DNA of 7,004 bases from Thioalkalivibrio sp. (GCA_007119005.1 SKQM01000201.1:1-7004); one strand, 5' to 3'; shown: positions 1-6,622, counted from the first letter of the stretch. The notes: generated from the letters alone by a model not told the origin. Program-made: numbers and translations.

Positions 1-52
1 CGGCCCGCAGCACCCGTACCGCCGGGGTCACCGGTTCCTTCTGCTTGCCCAT
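1..52 (-). CDS. N-terminus of YbaK/EbsC-type Cys-tRNA(Pro) deacylase (partial)
   Basis: Only the first 17 codons are in the window; the gene continues past its left edge. The peptide reads MGKQKEPVTPAVRVLRA. The PVTPAVRxLR pattern is typical of the start of YbaK/EbsC-family deacylases, which hydrolyse Cys-tRNA(Pro) mischarged by prolyl-tRNA synthetase in the cytoplasm. The ATG (52-50) has a good ribosome binding site: the minus strand reads GGGGTGA, six bases before the start. The gene lies downstream of tRNA-Phe on the same strand, beyond an intrinsic terminator. I saw no convincing promoter between them, so it may depend partly on read-through. The family call rests on a short stretch, so another protein starting this way remains possible; the start codon itself is well supported. 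Confidence 0.55.
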   Translation of the reverse strand, partial: MGKQKEPVTPAVRVLRA

Positions 53-111
53 CCAGATTCACCCCGCTCATTCACCCGGCCAGCCACCACCGGTGGCGTT
101 GCGCGGACAAG

Positions 112-134
112 AAAAGGCCCGCACGCAGCGGGCC
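112..134 (-). terminator. Intrinsic terminator of tRNA-Phe
   Basis: On the minus strand a perfect 7-bp GC stem (GGCCCGC / GCGGGCC, 134-128 and 122-116) closes a 5-nt loop and is followed at once by TTTT, then CTT. It begins 15 nt past the tRNA CCA end. This is a textbook Rho-independent terminator for the tRNA transcript. Confidence 0.9.
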
Positions 135-149
135 CAATCTTGAAATAAG

Positions 150-225
150 TGGTGGCCAGGGACGGAATCGAACCGCCGACACGGGGATTTTCAATCCCCT
201 GCTCTACCAACTGAGCTACCTGGCC
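150..225 (-). tRNA. tRNA-Phe, anticodon GAA
   Basis: The minus strand folds into a complete 76-nt cloverleaf. The 7-bp acceptor stem GGCCAGG/CCTGGCC is perfect. Positions 8-9 are TA, the D arm is GCTC/GAGC with loop AGTTGGTA, and the anticodon stem is GGGGA/TCCCC. The loop TTGAAAA places anticodon GAA at 192-190. The T stem GGCGG/CCGTC contains one G-U pair and the T loop is TTCGATT. The discriminator base is A and the 3' CCA is encoded (152-150). GAA reads the phenylalanine codons UUC and UUU. The sequence closely resembles Pseudomonas-type tRNA-Phe. It has its own promoter upstream and terminator downstream, so it is an independent unit although it lies on the same strand as the mutY-yggX cluster. 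Confidence 0.98.
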
Positions 226-262
226 GCAGAACGGCTGTGAGACCGATCGAGCGAAGGGCGGT

Positions 263-291
263 ATTAAACCGGCAAGGCCGGCGGGCGTCAA
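263..291 (-). promoter_or_regulatory. Sigma70 promoter of tRNA-Phe
   Basis: The minus strand has a -35 element TTGACG (291-286), a 17-bp spacer and a -10 element TTTAAT (268-263), five of six matches to consensus in each box. The predicted start near 256 gives a leader of about 30 nt before the tRNA. The discriminator after the -10 is GC-rich (ACCGCCC), as expected for a stable-RNA promoter under stringent control. The spacer contains the inverted repeat CCGGC-CTT-GCCGG (281-269). Confidence 0.8.
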
Positions 292-311
292 GCAGATGCG
301 GCGCGACAGCA

Positions 312-326
312 CCGGGAGAACCCCGG
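312..326 (-). terminator. Short hairpin just after yggX (weak terminator candidate)
   Basis: One base after the yggX stop codon the minus strand can form a 5-bp stem CCGGG/CCCGG with loop GTTCT. No T-run follows (TGCTGTC), so it is not a classical intrinsic terminator. It may stabilise the 3' end of the operon mRNA or work with Rho. Some transcription may continue into the tRNA promoter region. Confidence 0.35.
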
Positions 327-327
327 A

Positions 328-606
328 TCACTTCCCCTGATCGGGATCCACGTAGCCCTCGGGCCGCTGCGAGCCACCCGTGAAGAAGAACTTCTCCATT
401 TCTTCTTCGAGGAACTTGCGCGCCTTGGGCTCCACCGGACTCAGCCGGTACTCGTTGATCAGCATGGTCTGGTGCTTCATCCAGGCCTGCCAGGCCTCCT
501 TGGACACGTTGGCGTAAATCTTCTTGCCCAGTTCGCCAGGGTAGGTCGGGTACGCCAGACCTTCCGCCTCGCGACCCAGATACACGCAGTTCACGGTTCT
601 CGCCAT
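328..606 (-). CDS. yggX: YggX family Fe(2+)-trafficking protein
   Basis: This 92-residue protein matches the YggX family over its whole length (about 90 residues is usual). YggX is a small cytoplasmic protein linked to handling of labile iron and protection of Fe-S clusters against superoxide; its exact biochemical role is still debated. Visible family marks are the N-terminal [10 protein letters not shown] with the conserved Cys7, the GREAEGL segment (11-17), [10 protein letters not shown] (22-31), the SKEAWQAW helix (35-42), QTMLINE (46-52) and an EGY motif near the C-terminus (83-85). The ATG overlaps the mutY stop codon by one base (TAATG), and AGGGG lies 11 nt upstream inside mutY, so translation is probably coupled. 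The mutY-yggX order is conserved in Enterobacteria and many other gammaproteobacteria. It is the last gene of the operon. Confidence 0.97.
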   Translation of the reverse strand: MARTVNCVYLGREAEGLAYPTYPGELGKKIYANVSKEAWQAWMKHQTMLINEYRLSPVEPKARKFLEEEMEKFFFTGGSQRPEGYVDPDQGK

Positions 607-1652
607 TATTCGGGATTCCCCTGCTCTCTCAGAAAACGTTCGATCGGGGCCGGCAACCCGACCCGCACCGGGAGTCGCGAGTTATACCAGATCGCCTGTT
701 CCCCATCCATGATCCCGCATGCCCCGGGCGGGAGCCGGAACGGCAGGATGCGCAGGTCCAGGCGGTAATGGCTGAACACGTGCCCGATGCGGTCAACGGG
801 AAGCTTGATCGGCTGCGCGGCGGGCCAGCGCGACAGGATCCAGTCGCGCAACTCCATCGCGTCGTCGCGTTCGGGCAGGCTGTAAAGCCCGCCCCAGATG
901 CCGGATGCCGGGCGGCGCTCGAGGAAGACACCCTCTGGCGAGCGCAGCAGGCCCGCCCAGCGCGTCCGCACCGGCAGCGCTCTGCCCGGCCGCGGTGTGG
1001 GCAGCTCGGCAACCCGGTCCTGGGCGAGCGCGACGCAGTCGGCGGCAACCGGGCACCGTCCGCAGTCGGGCCGCCCGCGGGTACAAACCGTGGCACCGAG
1101 GTCCATGATCGCCTGGGTGTAATCGGCCATGCGGAACCCGGGCACGCGCGCTTCCGCGAGGGACCACAGGCGCCGCTGCACGCCCGGACTGCCGGGCCAG
1201 CCATCGACCCCCGCGTGCCGGGCCAGCACCCGCCGCACGTTGCCGTCCAGAATCGCTTCGGCCTGCCCGAAGGCCTGCGCGAGGATGGCGGCGGCGGTGG
1301 AACGCCCGATGCCCGGGAGGGCCTGCAGCGCAGCAGGCTCCGCGGGCAATTCGCCGCCGTGTCGTTCCACCAGAAGCCGTGCCGCCTGCTGCAGGTTGCG
1401 GGCCCGCGCATAATAGCCAAGGCCCGCCCACAGGTGCAGGACCTCGTCCGCCGGCGCCATGGCCAGTGCCCGAACGTCCGGAAAACGGTCCATGAACGAC
1501 AGGAAATAGGGAATCACGGTCTCGACGCGCGTCTGCTGCAGCATGATTTCGGAAACCCAGACGCGGTAGGCAGTGCGCGGATGCTGCCAGGGCAGGTCAT
1601 GACGACCGTGTGCATCGAACCAGTCCAGCAATCGGGTCGCGAATCCGCTCAC
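606..1652 (-). CDS. mutY: A/G-specific adenine DNA glycosylase MutY
   Basis: MutY removes adenine mispaired with 8-oxoguanine, preventing G:C to T:A transversions. The 348-residue protein is of normal length and all key parts are visible. The catalytic Glu35 sits in SEIMLQQT (34-41). The helix-hairpin-helix reads LPGIGRSTA (112-120). The catalytic Asp136 lies in [12 protein letters not shown] (134-145). The 4Fe-4S ligands Cys190, Cys197, Cys200 and Cys206 have the expected C-X6-C-X2-C-X5-C spacing. A C-terminal NUDIX-like domain (about 228-340) holds the 8-oxoG-sensing FSH loop at 293-295. The start is GTG, chosen because [17 protein letters not shown] aligns with the start of known MutY proteins; a GGGGG run lies about five bases upstream. 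It overlaps the stop of the START-domain gene by four bases (GTGA) and ends in TAATG with yggX. The long open frames antisense to it are high-GC shadows. Confidence 0.98.
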   Translation of the reverse strand: MSGFATRLLDWFDAHGRHDLPWQHPRTAYRVWVSEIMLQQTRVETVIPYFLSFMDRFPDVRALAMAPADEVLHLWAGLGYYARARNLQQAARLLVERHGGELPAEPAALQALPGIGRSTAAAILAQAFGQAEAILDGNVRRVLARHAGVDGWPGSPGVQRRLWSLAEARVPGFRMADYTQAIMDLGATVCTRGRPDCGRCPVAADCVALAQDRVAELPTPRPGRALPVRTRWAGLLRSPEGVFLERRPASGIWGGLYSLPERDDAMELRDWILSRWPAAQPIKLPVDRIGHVFSHYRLDLRILPFRLPPGACGIMDGEQAIWYNSRLPVRVGLPAPIERFLREQGNPE

Positions 1653-2251
1653 CGCGCCCCCGCGGCCAGAGCCCGCGCCTCACCGAGCGCCAGGGCCGCG
1701 CGCTCGATGCGGGCGACGCTGTTCTCGAGTTCCGAGCGCACCCACATACGCACCAGTGCGGGACCCAGCAGACGCGGCACGGAGAAGTCGGGCTCGAGGT
1801 AACCGTACAGCTGCATGCGCGAGTGTGCGCGATTTCCGGGGCCCGGCTCGATCAGCCAGGAGAAGTGCCCCCGGCGCACCCGGCTGAGTTCCGGCACTGT
1901 GACGCTCGACGACCATCCCCCGCGTACCGCGCGCACGTCGAAGACATGGTCGATCTCCTTGCAGATGAACAGGACACACCCGCGCATCCGCGTGGCGATC
2001 CGCTCGACACCCTCGTCGACCGCACCCAGCGAGCGGCTCTCCACCACCAGCGGCAGCACGCGGTCCAGCCGCGAGAAGTCGTGCACGATGGCCTCGACGT
2101 GTTCCGCCGGAGCCAGCATCACAGCGTCGAAGCGAAACTCCAGCCGCGAACCGTCGAAACTGACCTCGATGTCGGGTTCGGCGACGGCATCCGGAGCCAG
2201 CAGCAGCGCGGACACGAGCAGCCAGGGCAGAAGCCACCCGCCACGCAGCAT
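1649..2251 (-). CDS. Secreted START/SRPBCC-fold protein, probable lipid-binding
   Basis: This 200-residue protein resembles the polyketide cyclase/START (SRPBCC) superfamily, whose members have a deep hydrophobic cavity for lipids or other apolar ligands. It begins with a Sec signal peptide: a short basic N-terminus (MLRGG), a hydrophobic core (residues 6-20) and a likely cleavage site after AVA (22-24), which predicts a periplasmic mature protein of about 176 residues. Superfamily-like features are an early helix with a PAEHVEAIVHDFSRLDRVLP pattern (48-67), following beta strands ending in RMQLYGYLEPDF (145-156), and a long C-terminal helix (about 162-196). Two cysteines, Cys92 and Cys97, are five residues apart and could form a periplasmic disulfide. 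The gene starts two bases after the asmA-like stop (TAACGATG) with no clear Shine-Dalgarno, suggesting reinitiation, and its stop overlaps mutY. Ligand and exact role cannot be read from the sequence. Confidence 0.75.
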   Translation of the reverse strand: MLRGGWLLPWLLVSALLLAPDAVAEPDIEVSFDGSRLEFRFDAVMLAPAEHVEAIVHDFSRLDRVLPLVVESRSLGAVDEGVERIATRMRGCVLFICKEIDHVFDVRAVRGGWSSSVTVPELSRVRRGHFSWLIEPGPGNRAHSRMQLYGYLEPDFSVPRLLGPALVRMWVRSELENSVARIERAALALGEARALAAGAR

Positions 2252-2253
2252 CG

Positions 2254-4479
2254 TTAGCGCAGACTGCGGCCGAAATCGCGCAAGCGGTCGATCTGCTGTT
2301 CGAGGCTTCTGGGATCCGCATCCCGGGGCTCGGGAGCCGCATCCTGCTGTGCGTCACCACCCTCGCCCACGCCGAGCCGTTCCAGAAGCCGTTCCTGCAG
2401 CCGTTCGCCCTCGCGCCTCAGGCGCTGGTCGATCCGCTCGCGCAGGACCTCTTCGAGGTCGAGCCGAAACCGCGGCTCCGAGAACGTGCCGCTGATCCGG
2501 ATCGGCAGCGTCAGGCCACGCAGTTCCTCAAGACTGCGTCCTCCCTGGCCCTCGATCGTCGCGACCAGCGTGGTGTCGAGTCGGTAGTTCATCTCGCGCG
2601 CAGGGAGGTCGGCCGAGCCACGGCCGGCCACGCGCAGCAGAGGCGAGTTGGCGACAAGGTCGTCGTTCTGCACCACGCCGTCGCGGATCTGGAAACTGCC
2701 CCCGAGCTCGGCGAAATCGGTCTCGTTGGGCTCGTCGTCCTCCTCCGGCGTCTCGCCACGCAGCCGCGCATCGGCCTGACGGATGATGCGTGCGACGTTG
2801 ATGCCGCGTACCGCGCCGTCGCTGAAGCGCATCTCGCCCTGACCGTTCAGGCTCGAGGTCAGCGCGTTCACGCTGGCGCCGGCGGCGCGAATGTCCAGCG
2901 CAAGATTGCCGGTGCCGAGCAGCTTCGATTCCTCCTCCAGCAACGCCTCGAGCAAGGGTGCGATGGCCACTGAACGCAGGTCGATCGCGGCCGTGTAGCG
3001 GGGCACCGCGCCGCGGGCGTCGACGGTGGCGCGGGCCTCCAGGCGGCCCTGGTAGCCATTGCCGGTCAACGGCTCCAGGCGCCACTCGCCGTCACGAGCG
3101 CGCAGTGTCAGTTCGATGTCCTCGAGCGCGAGCCCGAGGAGCTTCAGCCCGCCGAGACGCAGCCGGCCGTCGAGATCGAAGGCGCGCATCATTGCCGCCG
3201 GCAGATCGATGGGGATGTCCTCCGCTGGAACCCCCGGCACGTCCGGCACTTCCGCCGTTCGGGCCTGCTCGACCTCCGGCGGCAGGTAGCGGTCGACGTC
3301 GAGGCGATCACCAGCAAGCTCGAAGCGCACCATGGGGCGAGCACCGCCAAGATCCAGACCAGCCTCCCCGCGCAGGCTGGAGTCGTCCAGCGTCAACAGC
3401 AAGGGATTCACTTCCAGGCGCTGCGGACTGCCGGATACCAGCAGATCCAGCGCCATCCGGGTGAGGACTTCCGGATCCGTGGTCTCCGGAGCGTCGAGAC
3501 CCAGGCTCGCGAGCAGCGCGCGGGGGCTGAACGTGTTGCTGCGCAGTTCGGCCCGCAGCGAGGGCGCCTCTTCGTCCAGGCCGCGAATCTCGACTGTGCC
3601 GGTGAGGTTGAGATCGGAGAAATACGCGGACAGGCGCTCAGCCTTGGCCACCGACTGCTCCAGATCCAGTACCAGGTCGGTCTCGAGCCGCACGCTGGCC
3701 TGCGGCTCCAGCGCCGGGTGGCGCAGGTCGAACTCGGAGCGGACCCGGCGCAGCGCGTAGCGGTTCGCCACCACATCGGCGTTCAGCAGTGCGTTCAGGC
3801 GCAGATCCGCCTCTACCGGCGCGGCATCCGCCTGCTCGGCGCGCACCGAGGCATCCAGCTTCACGGGTGTCTCAAAGCCGGGCCGGAACCCCCGCAACTG
3901 CAGGTTCACCGGAGCGAGGAGCACGCGCGTTGCGGTCAACCGGTCGTCCCATTCGACCCGCAGGTCGGTCACATCGAGTCCCGCGATCTGCAGATCGTCC
4001 AACGCGAAGCGCGGTGGACTTGCCGGTGCGGAGTTCCCCTGCGCCGTATCCACCATTTCGCCTCTCGCAGCGTCCATCCGCTCCAGCAGATCATCCCAGT
4101 TGCTGCGGCCACCGGCGTCCCGTGCGAGCCGGAAAGTCACGCCGTCGGCCTCGATGCGCTGCACCTCGATCTCGCCGCGGAGCAGCGGCCGAACGGCGAC
4201 CGCCAGGTCGATCACGCGCAGATCGGCAAACGGCTCTGCTCCGAAACCCTCGGCATTGGCGAGACGCGCGCCCTCCAGCCGCAGCCCAAGAGAGGGGAAC
4301 AGGGTCAGCTCGATAGGGCCGGCAAGCGTCAGCTCGCGCCCGGTGACCTCCGCCACCCTGGACTCGATCCGGTCCTTGTAGGCATTGGGATCGAAGGTCA
4401 CCACCAGATAGATGCCGACGATCACCGTCAGCAGCACGAGGACGCCGAGCAGCCCCAGCAAACGCACGATCCATTTCAT
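2254..4479 (-). CDS. AsmA family protein (envelope biogenesis)
   Basis: This 741-residue protein has AsmA architecture. A single N-terminal membrane anchor (about 3-28) precedes the family signature [10 protein letters not shown] (29-38), [11 protein letters not shown] (46-56) and [10 protein letters not shown] (61-70), then the NWDD segment (127-130). A long beta-rich body follows. The C-terminal AsmA_2 region carries [20 protein letters not shown] (545-564) and [15 protein letters not shown] (about 661-675). Most of the protein should lie in the periplasm. AsmA-like proteins are involved in outer-membrane assembly, and several relatives (TamB, YhdP, YdbH) are thought to bridge the periplasm for phospholipid transport. 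The start is the ATG at 4479, with GGGAG seven bases upstream. An upstream in-frame extension to 4587 would lie inside moaC and lacks AsmA character. Odd parts are an acidic insert (574-588, [11 protein letters not shown]) and a charged, helix-prone tail from about 676. It overlaps the moaC stop by four bases (ATGA). Confidence 0.93.
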   Translation of the reverse strand: MKWIVRLLGLLGVLVLLTVIVGIYLVVTFDPNAYKDRIESRVAEVTGRELTLAGPIELTLFPSLGLRLEGARLANAEGFGAEPFADLRVIDLAVAVRPLLRGEIEVQRIEADGVTFRLARDAGGRSNWDDLLERMDAARGEMVDTAQGNSAPASPPRFALDDLQIAGLDVTDLRVEWDDRLTATRVLLAPVNLQLRGFRPGFETPVKLDASVRAEQADAAPVEADLRLNALLNADVVANRYALRRVRSEFDLRHPALEPQASVRLETDLVLDLEQSVAKAERLSAYFSDLNLTGTVEIRGLDEEAPSLRAELRSNTFSPRALLASLGLDAPETTDPEVLTRMALDLLVSGSPQRLEVNPLLLTLDDSSLRGEAGLDLGGARPMVRFELAGDRLDVDRYLPPEVEQARTAEVPDVPGVPAEDIPIDLPAAMMRAFDLDGRLRLGGLKLLGLALEDIELTLRARDGEWRLEPLTGNGYQGRLEARATVDARGAVPRYTAAIDLRSVAIAPLLEALLEEESKLLGTGNLALDIRAAGASVNALTSSLNGQGEMRFSDGAVRGINVARIIRQADARLRGETPEEDDEPNETDFAELGGSFQIRDGVVQNDDLVANSPLLRVAGRGSADLPAREMNYRLDTTLVATIEGQGGRSLEELRGLTLPIRISGTFSEPRFRLDLEEVLRERIDQRLRREGERLQERLLERLGVGEGGDAQQDAAPEPRDADPRSLEQQIDRLRDFGRSLR

Positions 4480-4967
4480 TCCGTTTCTCCCGCGCGGGTT
4501 TCCGCAAACCAGCTGCCACTGCGTCCGCCGTGCTTTTCGAGCAGCCGGACGCCCTCGATCCGCATGCCCCGGTCGACCGCCTTGCACATGTCATAAACCG
4601 TCAACAGCGCCACCGTCACGGCCGCCAGCGCCTCCATCTCGACACCCGTCTGGCCCTGCACCTCGCAGGTCGCCTGGGCGTGCACGTGATCCGCGCCGGT
4701 CTCCAGCTCCAGCGCGACACGGGTGAGCCCGATCGGGTGGCACAGCGGGATCAGATCGCCGGTGCGTTTCGCCGCCATGATCCCGGCGACCCGCGCGACG
4801 CCCAGCACGTCCCCCTTGCGGTGGTCGCCGGCGCGGATCCGGGCCGCAGTATCCGGCTGCATGCGGATGAGTCCCTCCGCCACCGCGACACGATGGGTCA
4901 CGGGCTTTGCCCCGACGTCGACCATGTGGGCCTGTCCGGAAGCGTCGAAATGTGTGAACTCGGTCAT
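4476..4967 (-). CDS. moaC: Cyclic pyranopterin monophosphate synthase MoaC
   Basis: MoaC acts after MoaA in molybdenum cofactor synthesis, converting the 3',8-cyclo-GTP intermediate to cyclic pyranopterin monophosphate in the cytoplasm. The 163-residue length matches the family (E. coli about 161). Hallmarks are [17 protein letters not shown] (51-67), the LCHP motif with His77 (75-78), [20 protein letters not shown] (107-126) with Asp126 and Lys129 matching the E. coli catalytic pair, and [11 protein letters not shown] (141-151). The start is the ATG at 4967, giving the normal [12 protein letters not shown]-terminus; an in-frame extension to 5087 runs across the divergent promoter and moaD and is not credible. 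No Shine-Dalgarno is visible upstream (CATTATAGCCCC precedes the ATG). It is the first gene of the minus-strand operon, and its stop overlaps the asmA-like start. No moaA or moaB is in the window. Confidence 0.98.
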   Translation of the reverse strand: MTEFTHFDASGQAHMVDVGAKPVTHRVAVAEGLIRMQPDTAARIRAGDHRKGDVLGVARVAGIMAAKRTGDLIPLCHPIGLTRVALELETGADHVHAQATCEVQGQTGVEMEALAAVTVALLTVYDMCKAVDRGMRIEGVRLLEKHGGRSGSWFAETRAGETE

Positions 4968-4972
4968 GGGGC

Positions 4973-4978
4973 TATAAT
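4973..4978 (+). promoter_or_regulatory. Consensus -10 box (TATAAT) for moaDE; possible shared -10 for moaC
   Basis: A perfect TATAAT sits 35 bp upstream of the moaD GTG, giving a predicted start near 4985 and a leader of about 29 nt. No good -35 hexamer is seen 16-18 bp upstream, nor an extended TGn motif, so an activator may be needed. On the minus strand the same bases plus one neighbour read CATTAT (4979-4974), a four-of-six -10 match. Transcription from it would begin at about 4967, the A of the moaC ATG. Confidence 0.55.
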
Positions 4979-4993
4979 GCGGGACCGACCCGC
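4979..4993. repeat. Inverted repeat in the moaC/moaD intergenic region
   Basis: GCGGG (4979-4983) and CCCGC (4989-4993) form a 5-bp inverted repeat around ACCGA, directly after the moaDE -10 box and across its predicted start site. With a one-base bulge it can be extended by AAT/ATT. Its position suits an operator, but it is short and could be chance in GC-rich DNA. Confidence 0.35.
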
Positions 4994-5013
4994 TATTGTG
5001 TAGGGGCCTTAAA

Positions 5014-5244
5014 GTGACGATCACCGTCCAGTATTTCGCACGCCTGCGCGAAGACCTCGGGCGCGAACGCGACGAGGTCGCGGCCACCGGGGAACTGCAG
5101 ACCGTGGGCGACCTCTGGCGTCACCTGCACGGCGACCCTCCCGCCCGCCTGATGGCGGCGGTGAACCAGGCGCATGCGCGCCTCGACACGCCGGTCGCCG
5201 ATGGCGACGAGGTGGCCTTCTTCCCGCCGGTGACCGGAGGCTAG
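5014..5244 (+). CDS. moaD: Molybdopterin synthase small (sulfur carrier) subunit MoaD
   Basis: MoaD is the ubiquitin-like sulfur carrier of molybdopterin synthase. Its C-terminal glycine is converted to a thiocarboxylate (by MoeB-type activation) that donates sulfur to cyclic pyranopterin monophosphate. The 76-residue product has the typical size, a beta-grasp start ([15 protein letters not shown]) and the essential C-terminal [22 protein letters not shown] (61-76) is strongly diagnostic. The start is GTG at 5014, preceded by AGGGG (5002-5006) with seven intervening bases. A TTG at 4996 would only add six non-conserved residues. moaE follows four bases after the stop. MoaC lies divergently upstream. 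Confidence 0.96.
   Translation: MTITVQYFARLREDLGRERDEVAATGELQTVGDLWRHLHGDPPARLMAAVNQAHARLDTPVADGDEVAFFPPVTGG
5236..5240 (+). promoter_or_regulatory. Ribosome binding site of moaE inside moaD's Gly-Gly codons
   Basis: GGAGG lies within the last two sense codons of moaD (GGA GGC TAG) and eight bases before the moaE GTG. The bases encoding the catalytic di-glycine therefore also serve as a full Shine-Dalgarno for the partner subunit. Confidence 0.85.
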
Positions 5245-5248
5245 AGGC

Positions 5249-5686
5249 GTGGCGGTCCGGCTGTTCGACCACCCCTTCGACCCCTGGGCACTGGTACGGG
5301 AGCGCGAGCGGCAGCTGCCGCTGGAACGCCTGGGCGCCTGCAGCGTGTTTGCCGGGCGCATGCGCGATTTCAACGAGGCCGAGGACATCCGGGCGATGTT
5401 CCTGGAACACTACCCGGGCATGACCGAACGCGAACTGGAGCGCATCGTCGCGGAAGCCGAAGCGCGGTGGCCGTCGATCACCTGCGAGGTCGCTCACCGC
5501 GTGGGCGCGGTCGATCCCTCCGAGACGCTGGTGCTGGTCGCCGTATGGTCCGCGCACCGCGTCGCGGCACGCGACGCCTGCGCCGAGATCCTGGAACGCC
5601 TGAAGCACGAGGCCCCGTTCTGGAAGCGCGAACGGCTGACGGACGGCACCGAGCGCTGGGTCGAGCAGAACACCCCCGGGCACTGA
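5249..5686 (+). CDS. moaE: Molybdopterin synthase catalytic (large) subunit MoaE
   Basis: MoaE forms the heterotetramer with MoaD and transfers two sulfurs to cyclic pyranopterin monophosphate to make molybdopterin. The 145-residue protein is of normal length. It shows GRMRDFN (36-42, with Arg39), FLEHYPGMTE (51-60), RWPSITCEVAHRVG (73-86), SAHR (101-104) and LKHEAPFWKRE (118-128). Lys119 and Lys126 in the last motif correspond in kind and number to the active-site lysines of E. coli MoaE. The start is GTG at 5249, supported by GGAGG eight bases upstream. It is the second gene of the moaDE unit and converges on cbpA, with only 22 bases between the stops. Confidence 0.97.
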   Translation: MAVRLFDHPFDPWALVRERERQLPLERLGACSVFAGRMRDFNEAEDIRAMFLEHYPGMTERELERIVAEAEARWPSITCEVAHRVGAVDPSETLVLVAVWSAHRVAARDACAEILERLKHEAPFWKRERLTDGTERWVEQNTPGH

Positions 5687-5718
5687 GCGGCCCGATCCGG
5701 CTGGATTCTCAGGGCCGC
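5687..5718. terminator. Hairpin at the convergent moaE/cbpA junction (candidate bidirectional terminator)
   Basis: GCGGCCC (5687-5693) and GGGCCGC (5712-5718) form a perfect 7-bp stem starting at the base after the moaE stop and spanning the cbpA stop (5711-5709). The loop holds an inner ATCC-GGCT-GGAT hairpin (5695-5706). No T-run follows on either strand, so it is not a standard intrinsic terminator, but its placement between convergent genes suggests a role at both 3' ends. Confidence 0.45.
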
Positions 5719-6602
5719 AGACGGGCCCGGGGGCGAAAACCCGAGGTCTTCGCCATCTCCTCGTACCACTGACCCGCCTCGTCCGCGGGCGGAACCTCGA
5801 TCATCAGCCGCAGGTAGAGATCGCCCGGAGTCTTGCCGGGGAGCCCGCGGCCCTTCAGGCGCATCACCTTGCCCGACTGCGTGCCCGGCGGAATCCTGAG
5901 GCGCACCATGCCCTGCGGGGTCGGCACCTCGATGCTCGCCCCGAGCGCGGCCTCCCATGGCGTGATCGGCATGTCCCGGTGCAGGTCCCGGCCCTCCAGC
6001 CGGTAACGCGGATCCGGGCGCACGCGGATCTCCAGCAGCAGGTCACCCGGCGTCCCGGACCCTGCGCCCGGCTCGCCCTGGCCGCGCACCCGCAGGCGCG
6101 TGCCGTTATGCGCACCGGGAGGAATCCGCACCCGGCGGGACTCGCCCGACCCGCCGTTCACGGTCACCTCGGTCCCGTGCAGGGCCTGGTCCAGCGTGAT
6201 CTCGGCAATACCGGTACGGTCCGCACCGCGCATCTGGAAGCCCGCAGCGCGGCGGCGCGCGCCGGAACGACCGCCGAACAGGGACTCGAAGAAATCCGAG
6301 AAACCATCGAAACCCTGCCCGCCTCCAGGCCCGCCGGCTGCGCGGCCCGCCCAGCCGGGTGGCGGCCGGAATTCCTGACCGGCCCGCCAGTTTGCACCCA
6401 GACGGTCGTAGGCACCGCGCCGCTCGGGGTCGCCGAGCACCTCGTTGGCCTCGTTGATCTCCTTGAAACGGACCTCGGCGTCGGGTTGCGAACTGACGTC
6501 GGGGTGGTACTTGCGCGCCAGCCGTCGGTAGGCCTTCTTGATGTCGTCCTGGCTGGCCGAACGCGGTACGCCCAGAATCCTGTAGTAATCCTTGAATTCC
6601 AT
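5709..6602 (-). CDS. cbpA: DnaJ-like co-chaperone, CbpA type
   Basis: The product is a class II J-domain protein of 297 residues, close to E. coli CbpA in length (about 306). Such proteins stimulate DnaK ATPase and deliver unfolded clients; CbpA also binds curved DNA in E. coli. The J domain (about 1-70) starts [17 protein letters not shown] and carries the essential HPD at 33-35, followed by YDRLGANW. A Gly/Phe-rich linker (about 77-113) follows, ending in [14 protein letters not shown]. There is no cysteine zinc finger, which separates it from DnaJ proper. Two C-terminal substrate-binding domains (about 125-200 and 203-271) contain [17 protein letters not shown] and [20 protein letters not shown]. 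The start is the ATG at 6602; the upstream in-frame extension does not resemble a J domain. Only a weak GGGA site precedes it. It follows an hsp20 gene on the same strand. No cbpM modulator gene is adjacent. Confidence 0.94.
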   Translation of the reverse strand: MEFKDYYRILGVPRSASQDDIKKAYRRLARKYHPDVSSQPDAEVRFKEINEANEVLGDPERRGAYDRLGANWRAGQEFRPPPGWAGRAAGGPGGGQGFDGFSDFFESLFGGRSGARRRAAGFQMRGADRTGIAEITLDQALHGTEVTVNGGSGESRRVRIPPGAHNGTRLRVRGQGEPGAGSGTPGDLLLEIRVRPDPRYRLEGRDLHRDMPITPWEAALGASIEVPTPQGMVRLRIPPGTQSGKVMRLKGRGLPGKTPGDLYLRLMIEVPPADEAGQWYEEMAKTSGFRPRARLRP

Positions 6603-6622
6603 AGCCGGTCCCGTCAGCCTGC

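Noticed and set aside
57..77. ATTCACCC direct repeat (57-64 and 70-77) before the ybaK-like start
   Set aside because: One copy coincides with the ribosome binding site and the repeat is only 8 bp; chance is the simpler explanation.
53..149. Possible integration scar or att site beside tRNA-Phe
   Set aside because: tRNA genes are common integration sites, but the 3' end is followed by its own terminator and then a housekeeping gene, with no repeat of the tRNA end or integrase in view.
28..312. 94-codon minus-strand frame covering the tRNA region
   Set aside because: It runs through the tRNA-Phe gene, its promoter and its terminator, so it cannot be a real coding region.
768..1802. Long 344-codon open frame antisense to mutY
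   Set aside because: It mirrors the conserved mutY and START-gene frames in GC-rich DNA, has no recognisable domain, and mutY is certain on the other strand.
4480..4587. 36-residue N-terminal extension of the AsmA-like protein
   Set aside because: It overlaps moaC, lacks AsmA similarity and would place polar sequence before the membrane anchor; the ATG at 4479 has GGGAG at good spacing.
3718..4596. 292-codon plus-strand frame opposite the asmA-like gene
   Set aside because: Low-complexity shadow translation; the AsmA frame on the minus strand has clear family motifs throughout.
4996..5013. Upstream TTG start for moaD
   Set aside because: It would add six non-family residues and overlap the AGGGG that serves the GTG at 5014.
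4968..5013. Molybdenum cofactor riboswitch between moaC and moaD
   Set aside because: The known Moco RNA motif needs well over 100 nt of structured leader; only 46 bp are available.
5021..5683. 220-codon minus-strand frame opposite moaD and moaE
   Set aside because: Both plus-strand genes have diagnostic motifs and ribosome binding sites; the opposite frame has neither.
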